Shown: positions 48,331 to 56,426 of the stretch, piece by piece
Position numbering within the stretch: the first letter of the stretch is position 1
How the letters are laid out: the number at the start of each line of letters is the position of its first letter
NCBI RefSeq assembly: GCF_021173675.1
Contig: NZ_JAIHON010000020.1
Location: 62,001-126,000 of the forward strand
Direction of reading: 5' to 3'
DNA from: Streptomyces lincolnensis
GTDB taxonomy: Bacteria > Actinomycetota > Actinomycetes > Streptomycetales > Streptomycetaceae
DNA length: 64,000 nucleotides
Program-made: the position numbers and the translations under genes
Notes under the pieces: model-generated
What the model was told of the DNA's origin: nothing
Databases searched by the model: none
Seen by the model: the letters and a program-made list of their open reading frames with translations, nothing else

Positions 48331-49338
48331 TCAGTCTTCTGCGATGCCGGCGCCGCTGAGGGCGGGGACGGTCGTCTCGGGGTGGGCGAGGGAGCGGGCC
48401 CCGAGGCGGAACTGGTCGAGCTTGTCGATGATGGTCTGGCCGACGGGCGTGTGGCCCCAGATGCTGATGCCCTGGTGGGTGGTGGGCTGCCAGGTGGTCT
48501 CGTCGATGACGATGGGGTTCCAGCCGACCTCCCACTCGAAGCCCGAGGGGGTGCGGGCGTAGTAGGAGAGTTCCTTGTCGTTGGTGTGCTGGCCGACGGA
48601 CAGGGCCATGTCGAAGCCGAGTTCGTGCACCCGCTGGTAGCTGCGGGCCATGTCGTCGAGGGTGGCGGCCTGGATGTTGAGGTGCTGGACGCGGGTGCGG
48701 ACCGGGTCGATCGGCAGGCCGCGGACGGCGGCGATGGCGATGGAGTGGTGGCGTTCGTTGACCCGCAGGAAGCGGATCTTGAGTTTGACGCCGCTGATGG
48801 TCTCGTCGATGGAGTCGGTCAGCCGGGCGTCGAAGACGGTGTTGAAGTAGCCCCGCAGCTGAGCCGGCTTGGTGGACGTGATCGCGATGTGGCCCATGCC
48901 CGAGTCGCCGGTGATGAACCCGGAGGCGAGCATCCGTAGCGGCTCGGCGGACTTCACCGCGGTGGTGTAGATCTCCTGGGTGATGCCCTTGGGGCCGGGG
49001 AACCGCAGCAGGCGCTCGACGCCCCGCAGAGCAGCCTCCTCCGCAGTGCCTTCGACGAGGGGTACGCCGTGGGCGCGGATGCGGGCCTCGATCTGCTCGA
49101 AGGTCGAGTGGTCGTCGAGGTGCCAGCCGGTGACGACGACGTCCTCGGCCGGGCCGCGCCGGAGCAGGAAGCGGCATTCCTGGTCGTCGAGGCGGAACCG
49201 CATCAGGCCGGCGTCGAGGTCGTCGCGGTGCATGCCGATGGCGTCGGTGCCGAAGCGGCGCCAGTCGGCGAATCGGTTGGTTTCGATGACGAGGTAGCCG
49301 AGGTGGACGGCACCGAAGACCGAGGCCGTGGGATTCAT
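48331..49338 (-). CDS. Extradiol ring-cleavage dioxygenase (VOC superfamily)
   Basis: A 335-aa protein of the type-I extradiol (BphC/HsaC-like) kind, cleaving a catechol next to the hydroxyl pair. Two vicinal-oxygen-chelate modules are visible. The metal ligands fit His in GMGHIAITS, His in TRVQHLNIQA and Glu in GFEWEVGWNP. ATG 49338 overlaps the upstream hydrolase stop by 4 nt. It is the last gene of the minus-strand arm (hydroxylase-hydrolase-dioxygenase). In E. coli the phenylpropionate pathway uses an unrelated MhpB dioxygenase, so the gene set resembles actinobacterial hpp/hsa pathways more closely. Confidence 0.85.
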   Translation of the reverse strand: MNPTASVFGAVHLGYLVIETNRFADWRRFGTDAIGMHRDDLDAGLMRFRLDDQECRFLLRRGPAEDVVVTGWHLDDHSTFEQIEARIRAHGVPLVEGTAEEAALRGVERLLRFPGPKGITQEIYTTAVKSAEPLRMLASGFITGDSGMGHIAITSTKPAQLRGYFNTVFDARLTDSIDETISGVKLKIRFLRVNERHHSIAIAAVRGLPIDPVRTRVQHLNIQAATLDDMARSYQRVHELGFDMALSVGQHTNDKELSYYARTPSGFEWEVGWNPIVIDETTWQPTTHQGISIWGHTPVGQTIIDKLDQFRLGARSLAHPETTVPALSGAGIAED

Positions 49339-50198
49339 CGGCGGCCTGCCAGGAAGTCGGCGCACAGCCGGTTGAAGAGTACGGCGCGTTCGAACTGGAC
49401 CCAGTGACCGGTGTTGGCGACCTCGTACAGATCGCAGTTGGGCATCCGCTCGGCCAGCATCCGGCCGCCGCTGGACCGGTTCACCTGGTCGGCGGCGCCC
49501 CACAGCACCAGAGTCGGTACGGGCAGCCGGGACAGCCGGGCGTCGCGGGTGAAGTCCATCTTCCACAAGGCGCGCAGCGACTTGGGGCGCCTCAGCGGCG
49601 GAGCCGCGACGACCTCTGGGTCGACGCTGTCGCGATAGCGCGCGTCGATGACACTGTCCGGCACGTCGGCGGCGTTGAAGACAAGGTAGTTGCGGATGAA
49701 CTTCTCCAGCTTCGGCCGGGAAGGGCCGTCCCCGGAGTAGTAGTTGAGCAGGCTGTTGAGGCCCGGGGTGGGCAGTGCGCGGGTGGTGCCGATGCCACCG
49801 GGGCCCATCAGGACCATGCGGTCGACGCGGTCGGGGGTGTCCAGGGCGAGGCGCAGGGCGCAGGCACCACCGTAGGAGTTGCCGACCATGTGGGCCTTGT
49901 CCAGGCCGAGTGCGTCGAGCAGGCCGCGGATGGCGTCGGCGAGGCTTCCGAAGGGGTCGGTGAGGTCGATGCCCTTGGTGCTGCGGCCGTAGCCGGGCAG
50001 GTCGGGGACGATGACCCGGTACTCCTTGGCCAACTCGGCAATATTGCGCTGGTAGTTGGAGACTCCGGAGGCGCCGGGTCCGCCGCCGTGCAGCAGCAGT
50101 ACGGGCGGGCCGCCCCCGGTCTCCGCGACGAAGATCTTCTTACCGGCGACGTCGAGCAGGGACTCCCGCATCGACGGCAGTTCGGTGTGCGTAGTCAT
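49335..50198 (-). CDS. mhpC: Meta-cleavage product hydrolase (MhpC-like alpha/beta hydrolase)
   Basis: A 287-aa alpha/beta hydrolase. The oxyanion loop is LLLHGGGPGASG, the nucleophile Ser is in VGNSYGGACALRLAL, the acid is in LVLWGAADQVN and the His in NTGHWVQFERA. PDLPGYGRSTKG is the conserved strand after the loop. It hydrolyses the C-C bond of the ring-fission product to 2-hydroxypenta-2,4-dienoate and an acid. It starts at ATG 50198, 8 nt after the hydroxylase stop, and overlaps the dioxygenase start. Confidence 0.87.
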   Translation of the reverse strand: MTTHTELPSMRESLLDVAGKKIFVAETGGGPPVLLLHGGGPGASGVSNYQRNIAELAKEYRVIVPDLPGYGRSTKGIDLTDPFGSLADAIRGLLDALGLDKAHMVGNSYGGACALRLALDTPDRVDRMVLMGPGGIGTTRALPTPGLNSLLNYYSGDGPSRPKLEKFIRNYLVFNAADVPDSVIDARYRDSVDPEVVAAPPLRRPKSLRALWKMDFTRDARLSRLPVPTLVLWGAADQVNRSSGGRMLAERMPNCDLYEVANTGHWVQFERAVLFNRLCADFLAGRR

Positions 50199-50206
50199 AA
50201 CAGTCC

Positions 50207-51802
50207 TTACAGAGCGATCGAGGCGGTCGCGCGCGACGCCGGAGCGAAACCGGCGGGAGGCGGCGGGAGTGGGGCGCCGGTGAGCGCGGCGGCGTAGACG
50301 TAGGCGTCCGGGCGCAGTGCGAGGGTGGCCACGCGGTGCTCGGCCATCCAGGGCAGCAGGACGCCTTCCCGGTCGACGACCGTGCCCTCGGCCGGCTCGG
50401 AGCCGACGGGCGTGACGGTGAGCGTGGGAACACCGAGGCGGTCCCACGCGGGTTGGGGCACAGGGTGCCCGCGGTGCAGGAGCAGCCAGCGGCCGCCGAG
50501 CACGTCGTCCAGCCGTACGCGTTCACCATCGGGGCCGGTCACCCAGGGCTGCGGGATCTGGTGGCCGGACGCCTTGGTACGGGGGCGGACCTGGAGGCCG
50601 GCGGCGTAGTGGGCGATGGGTATCCAGTGGGAGTCCTGGAGCCAGTTGCTGAAGCCCGGTATGCGGTTGAGGCCGCGCAATGCGGTGTTCCGGATGCGGG
50701 TTATCGGGAGGCGCCGTTCGGTGATGATCCGCCCGACGAACACCGCCCGTTTGGTGATCTCCTTGACGTGCGGCTTGCGTTCGGCCTCGTAACTGTCCAG
50801 CGCAGTCTCGGGCAGCTCGCCGCGCAGCACGGCGGCCAGCTTCCAGCACAGGTTGGCCGCGTCGCGTACGCCGGCAGCCATGCCCTGGCCGATCCACGGC
50901 GGCATCGCGTGGGCGGCGTCGCCGGCGAGGAAGACCCTGCCCATACGGAAGCGGGCGGCGAAGCGCACGTGGTGGTTGTAGACGGTGGCCCGCAGGATCT
51001 TGATCTGGTCCCGGCTGATGCCGTACCGCGACACCATCGCGTAGATCGCGTCATCTGTGGTCAGGTACTGCTCGTCGTCGCCGGGGAGGATGGGGAATTC
51101 CCAGCGGTGGTGCCCGAGCGGGGTCGGGCAGTCCACGGCAGGCCGCGAGGGGTCGCAGCGGAAGCGCAGCCGGTCGTGGTCCGGCCACGGCTTGAGCATC
51201 TCGGTGTCGATGACGACCCAGCGGTCCTCGTAAGTGCGGCCCTCGTAGCCGATGTTGAGCTGCGCCCGGGTGAGGCTGGAGCCGCCGTCGGCCGCGATCA
51301 CGTACGAGGCGCGAAGGCGGTGCACGGAGTCGTCGGAGGTGCCGACCACCGTCAGCTCCACGCCCGCCTCGTCTGCGGACTGGCGCAGCCGCAGACACTC
51401 GTGTCGCAGCAGCACCTCCACGTTCGGGTAGCGGGCTACCCCGTCGCGCAGGACCTGCTCCAGCGCCGGTTGGTAGATGAACATCTGCGGCGGGTGTCCG
51501 TGTCCGCGCGGGGTGGGGTGCGCGCTGAGGAATGGCCGGCCGCGCGCGTCGACGAAGTCCAGGGGCCGCTCGGCCAGCATGTCCTGCTTCAGTCGGTCGG
51601 CCAGACCGGTGCGCTGCCAGATCCGTAGGACCTCCTCGTCGGTGGAGATCGCGCGGGCGCGGGTGTATATCTCGGCGTCGCGTTCGACGACGACGACCCG
51701 TAGGCCCATCGCCCCCAGCAGGTTCGCGGCGGTGACGCCGGTGGGGCCGTAGCCGATCACCGCCACGTCGTAGGTCATGTCTGCGGCTCTGAACTCGCTC
51801 AC
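50207..51802 (-). CDS. mhpA: FAD-dependent aromatic hydroxylase (MhpA-like)
   Basis: A 531-aa flavoprotein of the 3-(3-hydroxyphenyl)propionate/phenol hydroxylase class. The FAD dinucleotide fold is IGYGPTGVTAANLLGAMG, the mid-motif VIAADGGSSLTRAQL and the GD motif VFLAGDAAHAMPPWIGQGM. A thioredoxin-like C-terminal domain follows (WLLLHRGHPVP...LTVTPV). It hydroxylates a phenolic ring at the expense of NAD(P)H, giving the catechol used by the dioxygenase. It starts near 51802; an in-frame ATG 8 codons later (MTYDVAVIG) could also serve. The gene diverges from the tetR-mhpDFE arm. Confidence 0.85.
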   Translation of the reverse strand: MSEFRAADMTYDVAVIGYGPTGVTAANLLGAMGLRVVVVERDAEIYTRARAISTDEEVLRIWQRTGLADRLKQDMLAERPLDFVDARGRPFLSAHPTPRGHGHPPQMFIYQPALEQVLRDGVARYPNVEVLLRHECLRLRQSADEAGVELTVVGTSDDSVHRLRASYVIAADGGSSLTRAQLNIGYEGRTYEDRWVVIDTEMLKPWPDHDRLRFRCDPSRPAVDCPTPLGHHRWEFPILPGDDEQYLTTDDAIYAMVSRYGISRDQIKILRATVYNHHVRFAARFRMGRVFLAGDAAHAMPPWIGQGMAAGVRDAANLCWKLAAVLRGELPETALDSYEAERKPHVKEITKRAVFVGRIITERRLPITRIRNTALRGLNRIPGFSNWLQDSHWIPIAHYAAGLQVRPRTKASGHQIPQPWVTGPDGERVRLDDVLGGRWLLLHRGHPVPQPAWDRLGVPTLTVTPVGSEPAEGTVVDREGVLLPWMAEHRVATLALRPDAYVYAAALTGAPLPPPPAGFAPASRATASIAL

Positions 51803-51851
51803 CGGGCACCTCGCTGTCGTCCCTGTCGCGGTGTGTTGCGATCACATTGCT

Positions 51852-51883
51852 GTAGTGTTTACTCCAGTTGGAACGAACGCTAC
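51852..51883. promoter_or_regulatory. Imperfect inverted repeat in the divergent mhp promoter region
   Basis: GTAGTGTTT (51852-51860) and GAACGCTAC (51875-51883) form an interrupted palindrome with two mismatches, centred between mhpA and the tetR gene. It is the natural candidate operator for the TetR regulator encoded next to it. Confidence 0.45.
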
Positions 51884-51939
51884 GGTAAGGTGGGTGGAGA
51901 ACGGGGTCAAGTGCCAGCACGACAGGAAGAGCACATCCG

Positions 51940-52572
51940 ATGAGCAGGCCGCAGATGACGCGCAAGAAGCGGGCGAACGGGGTGGAGTCACGGCAGCGCA
52001 TCCTCGACGCCACGGTGGAGATCGCGGGCGAGCGCGGTTACGAGGGCACGTCCATCGCGGCGGTCAGCGCCAAGTGCGGGCTGCCTGCGAGCTCGATCTA
52101 CTGGCACTTCAAGGACAAGGACGACCTGATCGCCGCCGTCATCGAGCGCAGCTTCGAGACCTGGCTGGCAGCCGTCGAGCTGCCCGGCGAAGAGACGGGC
52201 ACACCGCTGGAGCGGGTGACCGCCATGGCGACGAACGTGGCCAAGTCACTGGTCGACGCTCCGGACTTCCTGCGCCTCGGCCTGATGCTCGCTCTGGAGC
52301 GGCGGCCCACCGAGCCCCGGGGCCGGACGGTGTTCCTCCAGGTCCGTGACATCGCCACCCAGAAGATCACCGAGGTGGCCGGGACTGTGTTCCCGGATCT
52401 CGACGAGGACGCCGTGCGCACGCTCACCACCTACGCCGTCGCCGGCGCCGACGGTCTGTTCGTGCACCGGGAGATCCACGGCGACGCCGTCGACCTGGTG
52501 GCGATGTTCGAGCTGCATGCACAGCTGGTCTGTGACGCGGCCGGCCGCATGGCATCGAGGAGCAAGAGATGA
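51940..52572 (+). CDS. TetR-family regulator of the meta-cleavage cluster
   Basis: A 210-aa TetR protein. The N-terminal HTH is ILDATVEIAGERGYEGTSIAAVSAKCGLPASSIYWHFKDKDDLIAAVIERS; the rest is the helical ligand domain. ATG 51940 has AGGAAGAG upstream. Its stop overlaps the mhpD start (ATGA), so it is co-transcribed with mhpDFE and probably autoregulated, with the pathway substrate or ring-fission product as likely inducer. MhpR of E. coli is IclR-type, so this is a different control. Confidence 0.87.
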   Translation: MSRPQMTRKKRANGVESRQRILDATVEIAGERGYEGTSIAAVSAKCGLPASSIYWHFKDKDDLIAAVIERSFETWLAAVELPGEETGTPLERVTAMATNVAKSLVDAPDFLRLGLMLALERRPTEPRGRTVFLQVRDIATQKITEVAGTVFPDLDEDAVRTLTTYAVAGADGLFVHREIHGDAVDLVAMFELHAQLVCDAAGRMASRSKR

Positions 52573-53357
52573 CCCTGACCGCACCACAGCGTGAGACAGC
52601 CCGTCGGCTACTGCGTGAGGCGGAGCATCACGTGGCGCCGATCGACCCGCTGTCGGCCCTGCTGCCCGGCCTGGAGCTGGCAGACGCCTATGCCGTCCAG
52701 CAGGGCAACGTCGCCCGGCGCCTGGCCGACGGAGCGAGCGTCGTCGGACACAAGGTCGGGCTGACCGCGACGGCAATGCAGCGGCTCCTCGGCGTGGACG
52801 AGCCGGACTTCGGTCACCTGCTGGACGACATGGTCCACCGCGACGGCGGCAGCGTGCTCGCGGCGCGCTACTGCCGGCCGCGCATCGAACCGGAGATCTG
52901 CTTCCGCCTCGCCGAGCCCCTGTGCGGACCGGGCGTCACCGTCGAGGACGTCCTGGGCGCCACCGACGCGGTCGCGCCCGCGCTGGAGATCGTCGACAGC
53001 CGGATCCGCGACTGGGAGATCACCCTGGTCGACACGGTCGCCGACAACGCCAGCTCCGCCGGCCTGGTCTGCGGCCCCTGGACACCCCTTGCCGAGGTCC
53101 CCGATCTCGCTGCCGTCCTCGTGGACCTGGTCGTCGACGGCGAGCGCGTCGCCTCGGGCAGTGGGAAGGAAGTGCTGGGCCATCCGGCGGCCGCGGTCGC
53201 CTGGCTGGCCAACACCCTCGCCGGCTTCGGCGTCGTCCTGGAGCCTGGACAGGTGGTGCTGCCCGGCGCAATGACCACCGCCCCCTTCGTCAGCGCTGGT
53301 CAGAAGATCGAGGCACGCTTCAGCAGCCTCGGCCCGGTGTCGGTGACCTTCGTCTGA
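52569..53357 (+). CDS. mhpD: 2-keto-4-pentenoate hydratase
   Basis: A 262-aa member of the fumarylacetoacetate hydrolase superfamily. Characteristic parts are SVVGHKVGLTATAMQRLLGVDEPDFG, RIEPEICFRL (metal-binding Glu), ALEIVDSRI and GHPAAAVAWLANTLAGFG. It adds water to 2-hydroxypenta-2,4-dienoate to give 4-hydroxy-2-oxovalerate. The start overlaps the tetR stop by 4 nt, and mhpF follows after 41 nt. Confidence 0.9.
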   Translation: MTLTAPQRETARRLLREAEHHVAPIDPLSALLPGLELADAYAVQQGNVARRLADGASVVGHKVGLTATAMQRLLGVDEPDFGHLLDDMVHRDGGSVLAARYCRPRIEPEICFRLAEPLCGPGVTVEDVLGATDAVAPALEIVDSRIRDWEITLVDTVADNASSAGLVCGPWTPLAEVPDLAAVLVDLVVDGERVASGSGKEVLGHPAAAVAWLANTLAGFGVVLEPGQVVLPGAMTTAPFVSAGQKIEARFSSLGPVSVTFV

Positions 53358-53398
53358 GGTACTGCCCGCCCTAACCACATTCACTCGAGGACTCCTTC

Positions 53399-54367
53399 AT
53401 GCCTGCTGCCCCCGCCCCGTGGCCGGTCGCCGTCATCGGCTCCGGCAACATCGGCACCGACTTGATGATCAAGATCCTGCGTGGCTCCGGCACGCTCACG
53501 ATGGGGGCGATGGTCGGCATCGACCCCACCTCCGACGGCCTTGCCCGCGCCCGCCGTCTGGGCATCGCCACCACCGCCGACGGCGTGGACGGACTCCTGG
53601 CACTGCCCGAGTTCGCCGACATCAAGCTGGTCTTCGACGCCACCTCCGCCACCGCCCACCAGGCGAACTGGGCCAGGCTGGAGCCCACCGGCGTCCGCGT
53701 CCTCGACCTCACGCCGGCCGCTGTCGGGCCGTACTGCGTGCCCGTGGTCAACCTCGACACCCACCTCGACGCCCCGAACCTCAACATGGTCACCTGCGGC
53801 GGCCAGGCCACCGTCCCGATCGCCGCCGCGGTCGCGCAGGTCGCCCCCGTCGCCTACGCCGAGATCGTCTCCTCCATCGCCGCCCGGTCGGCCGGACCGG
53901 GCACCCGCGCCAATATCGACGAGTTCACCGAGACCACCTCCCGCGCCCTGCGCGAGGTCGCCGGCGCGCAGCGCAGCAAGGCCGTGATCGTCCTCAACCC
54001 GGCCGAGCCGCCGCTGCTGATGCGCAACACCGTGTACTGCCTCATCGAGGGCGACTGCGACCACGCCGCCATCGAGACCAGCATCGTGGCCATGGCCGAG
54101 AAGGTGCACGCCTACGTGCCCGGCTACCGGCTCAAGCAGAAGGTTCAGTTCGACGTGTACGGCCCGGAAAACCCCCTGCACATCCCGCATACGGGCAAGT
54201 TCACCGGGACCAAGGTGACGGTGATGCTCGAAGTCACCGGCGCAGCCGACTACCTGCCCGCCTACGCCGGAAACCTCGACATCATGACCTCCGCGGCCGT
54301 CGCCGCCGCAGAGCGCATCGCCCAGCACGCGCAGTGCGCGCAGACCCCCGCGGGAGCCGCCCGATGA
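53399..54367 (+). CDS. mhpF: Acetaldehyde dehydrogenase (acylating)
   Basis: A 322-aa enzyme. The NAD-binding motif is VAVIGSGNIGTDLMIKIL, and the catalytic Cys lies in NMVTCGGQATVPI. VYCLIEGDCD and GAADYLPAYAGNLDIMTSAA are also typical. It oxidises acetaldehyde from the aldolase to acetyl-CoA; in known cases the two proteins form a channelling complex. The stop overlaps the mhpE start by 4 nt, which fits equimolar production. Confidence 0.93.
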   Translation: MPAAPAPWPVAVIGSGNIGTDLMIKILRGSGTLTMGAMVGIDPTSDGLARARRLGIATTADGVDGLLALPEFADIKLVFDATSATAHQANWARLEPTGVRVLDLTPAAVGPYCVPVVNLDTHLDAPNLNMVTCGGQATVPIAAAVAQVAPVAYAEIVSSIAARSAGPGTRANIDEFTETTSRALREVAGAQRSKAVIVLNPAEPPLLMRNTVYCLIEGDCDHAAIETSIVAMAEKVHAYVPGYRLKQKVQFDVYGPENPLHIPHTGKFTGTKVTVMLEVTGAADYLPAYAGNLDIMTSAAVAAAERIAQHAQCAQTPAGAAR

Positions 54368-55392
54368 GCCGCCTCTACATCAGCGACGTCACCCTGCGGG
54401 ACGGCATGCACGCCATCCGCCACCAGTACACGGTCGACCAGGCGGTCACCATAGCCACCGCCCTGGACGCGGCCGGCGTGGACTCCATCGAGGTCGCGCA
54501 CGGCGATGGCCTGGCCGGTTCCTCCTGCGTGTACGGCTTCGGCGCCCACACCGACCTGGAATGGATCGAGGCCGTCGCCGACGCCGTCACCCACGCCCAG
54601 GTCGCCACGCTCCTCCTGCCCGGCATCGGCAGCGTCCACAACCTGCGTGACGCCCACCGCGCAGGAGCCTCCGTCGTCCGCGTGGCCACGCACTGCACCG
54701 AGGCCGACATCTCCGCCCAGCACATCGCGGCCGCACGGGAGTTGGGCATGGACACCGTCGGCTTCCTGATGATGAGCCACATGACCGACCCGGCACACCT
54801 CGCCCGTCAGGCGAAGCTCATGGAGAGTTATGGTGCCACCTGCGTCTACGTCGTCGACTCCGGTGGCGCCCTGACCATGCACGGGGTCGCCGAACGCGTC
54901 GACGCCCTGCGCCAGACCCTCGATGCGGCCACCGAGACCGGCATCCACGCCCACCACAACCTCTCCCTCGGCGTGGCCAACTCCCTCACCGCCGTCGAAC
55001 ACGGCGCTCACCGCGTCGACGCCAGCCTCACCGGCATGGGCGCCGGAGCCGGCAACGCCCCGCTCGAGGTGTTCATCGCCGCCGCCGACAAGCTCGGACA
55101 CGCCCACGGCTGCGACCTGTTCGCCCTGCAGGACGCAGCGGACGACCTCGTACGACCGCTGCAGGACCGCCCTGTCCAGGTTGACCGCGAAACCCTCACC
55201 CTCGGCTACGTCGGCGTGTACTCCAGCTTCCTGCGCCACGCCGAGACCACCTCTGCCCGCTACGGCATTGACGCGCGTGCCCTGCTCCTCGAGGTCGGAC
55301 GGCGCGGCATGGTCGGCGGCCAGGAAGACATGCTCACCGACGTGGCGCTCGACCTGCTCACCGCCCAGAAGGCCCAGGAGACCGCCTCGTGA
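54364..55392 (+). CDS. mhpE: 4-hydroxy-2-oxovalerate aldolase
   Basis: A 342-aa DRE-TIM aldolase: YISDVTLRDGMHAIRHQYT at the N-terminus (Arg/Asp of the active site), SIEVAHGDGL, YVVDSGGALT and the metal-binding HAHHNLSLGVANS. It splits 4-hydroxy-2-oxovalerate into pyruvate and acetaldehyde, which passes to MhpF. ATG 54364 overlaps the mhpF stop. Its own stop overlaps a GTG that begins a truncated amidohydrolase reading frame, so the operon once continued. Confidence 0.93.
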   Translation: MSRLYISDVTLRDGMHAIRHQYTVDQAVTIATALDAAGVDSIEVAHGDGLAGSSCVYGFGAHTDLEWIEAVADAVTHAQVATLLLPGIGSVHNLRDAHRAGASVVRVATHCTEADISAQHIAAARELGMDTVGFLMMSHMTDPAHLARQAKLMESYGATCVYVVDSGGALTMHGVAERVDALRQTLDAATETGIHAHHNLSLGVANSLTAVEHGAHRVDASLTGMGAGAGNAPLEVFIAAADKLGHAHGCDLFALQDAADDLVRPLQDRPVQVDRETLTLGYVGVYSSFLRHAETTSARYGIDARALLLEVGRRGMVGGQEDMLTDVALDLLTAQKAQETAS

Positions 55393-55463
55393 CCGGCGCA
55401 GCGGCCCGGGTCGATGCCCACCAGCACATCGTCCGGCCAGGAGCCCAGTGCGTTCCACCGTGA
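55389..55463 (+). pseudogene. 5' fragment of an amidohydrolase gene
   Basis: GTG 55389 overlaps the mhpE stop (GTGA) and gives VTGAAARVDAHQHIVRPGAQ, the typical start of metal-dependent amidohydrolases (DAHQHI supplies two metal ligands). The similarity stops after about 20 residues, where a LuxR-type sequence begins in another frame. It marks a deletion junction at about 55440. Confidence 0.6.
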
Positions 55464-55564
55464 AGTCGCACGTGAGCCACACCCTCGCCAAGATCGGAGT
55501 CCGGGCCCGCGTCCAAGCGGTGACGTTCGCCTACGAGTCCGGGCTGGTCCGGCCAGCCGCCTGA
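55445..55564 (+). pseudogene. 3' fragment of a LuxR/NarL-type response regulator
   Basis: The last ~38 codons read STVKSHVSHTLAKIGVRARVQAVTFAYESGL, the recognition helix and end of a NarL-type HTH. There is no start or receiver domain. It is joined directly to the amidohydrolase fragment, so a deletion removed everything between the two genes. Confidence 0.7.
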
Positions 55565-55586
55565 CGAGCGCGGTGCCGTGTCACCC

Positions 55587-56252
55587 TCAGGAGGGGGCCG
55601 CTGTCCCCGTCGCGAGCAGGCCGTTGACCACTAGGGTCGCCAACGACTCCGCCGTTGCCGTGAGTTGCTCCGGCGAGGCGGATTCCGGTCTGCCGAGGCG
55701 CCTCGCCAGCGGGGTGTCGAGCATGCCCGAGACGGGCGGGACGACGGCGAAGAACAGCACGTCCATCGGGACGGGTGCCATACGGCCGGCGGCCACGAGC
55801 CGCTCGATGCTGGGGGTCATGAGCCGCAGGGTCGGAGTGAAGTAGTGCTCGTACAGGTAGTCCAGCCGCTCGGTGTCCTGGGAGAACTCGACGACGACGA
55901 CCCGTCCGATCAGGGGGGTGTCCACGGCGGACCGGTAGAAGCCGGTGATGACTCGCCGCAGGTGCTCGGCGTCGTCGACCGATGTGTCCACCTGTGGCAT
56001 GCTCTCCAGCTGCGCCCCCAGGGCGGCGTCCATCACCGCCCGCCAGAACGCGGCCTTGGACCCGTACCGGTCGTTGATGAAGTTGTGGCTCACGCCCAGG
56101 CGGCGGGCCAACTCGCGCGCCGAGGCGCGGTCGTATCCGAGCTCCGCGAAGGCCTCCAAGCCGCGCAGCAGGATGTTCTCCTCGTGGGGCACCGCGGGAG
56201 TGTCCGCGCCGGGGCGTCCCGGGCGTCGAGTGGATTCGGCTCTTGCGCCCAC
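55587..56252 (-). CDS. TetR-family repressor divergent from the MFS exporter
   Basis: A 221-aa TetR protein from GTG 56252 (GGAGG upstream). The HTH is ILLRGLEAFAELGYDRASARELARRLGVSHNFINDRYGSKAAFWRAVM. The C-terminal domain includes FFAVVPPVSGMLDTPLARRLG. It diverges from the exporter gene, with a perfect long palindrome between them, and is the likely repressor of both genes. The exporter's substrate would be expected to lift repression. Confidence 0.87.
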   Translation of the reverse strand: MGARAESTRRPGRPGADTPAVPHEENILLRGLEAFAELGYDRASARELARRLGVSHNFINDRYGSKAAFWRAVMDAALGAQLESMPQVDTSVDDAEHLRRVITGFYRSAVDTPLIGRVVVVEFSQDTERLDYLYEHYFTPTLRLMTPSIERLVAAGRMAPVPMDVLFFAVVPPVSGMLDTPLARRLGRPESASPEQLTATAESLATLVVNGLLATGTAAPS

Positions 56253-56318
56253 CCCTGCCTCCGATTCCTTCTGTGACCCGGACTGTGAAAGGCCATCTTA
56301 GGGGCCTCGGATTATTAC

Positions 56319-56358
56319 TTGACACCTGTCAGAATATCTGTAATCTGACAGGTGTCAA
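56319..56358. promoter_or_regulatory. Symmetric divergent promoters embedded in a 15-bp perfect palindrome
   Basis: TTGACACCTGTCAGA (56319-56333) and its exact complement TCTGACAGGTGTCAA (56344-56358) flank a 10-nt centre. Each arm is also a TGACA-N2-TGTCA palindrome. Both outer edges read TTGACA as a -35 box. Rightward, TAATCT (56341-56346) lies 16 nt away as -10; leftward, TATTCT (complement of 56331-56336) lies 16 nt away. A TetR dimer pair bound here would block both promoters. Confidence 0.75.
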
Positions 56359-56426
56359 GATGTGTGTCGGCCCAGTGCGCCGTGCACGTAGTGCACTCCT
56401 CTCGCCCACGCTTCGGAGTTCCCACC

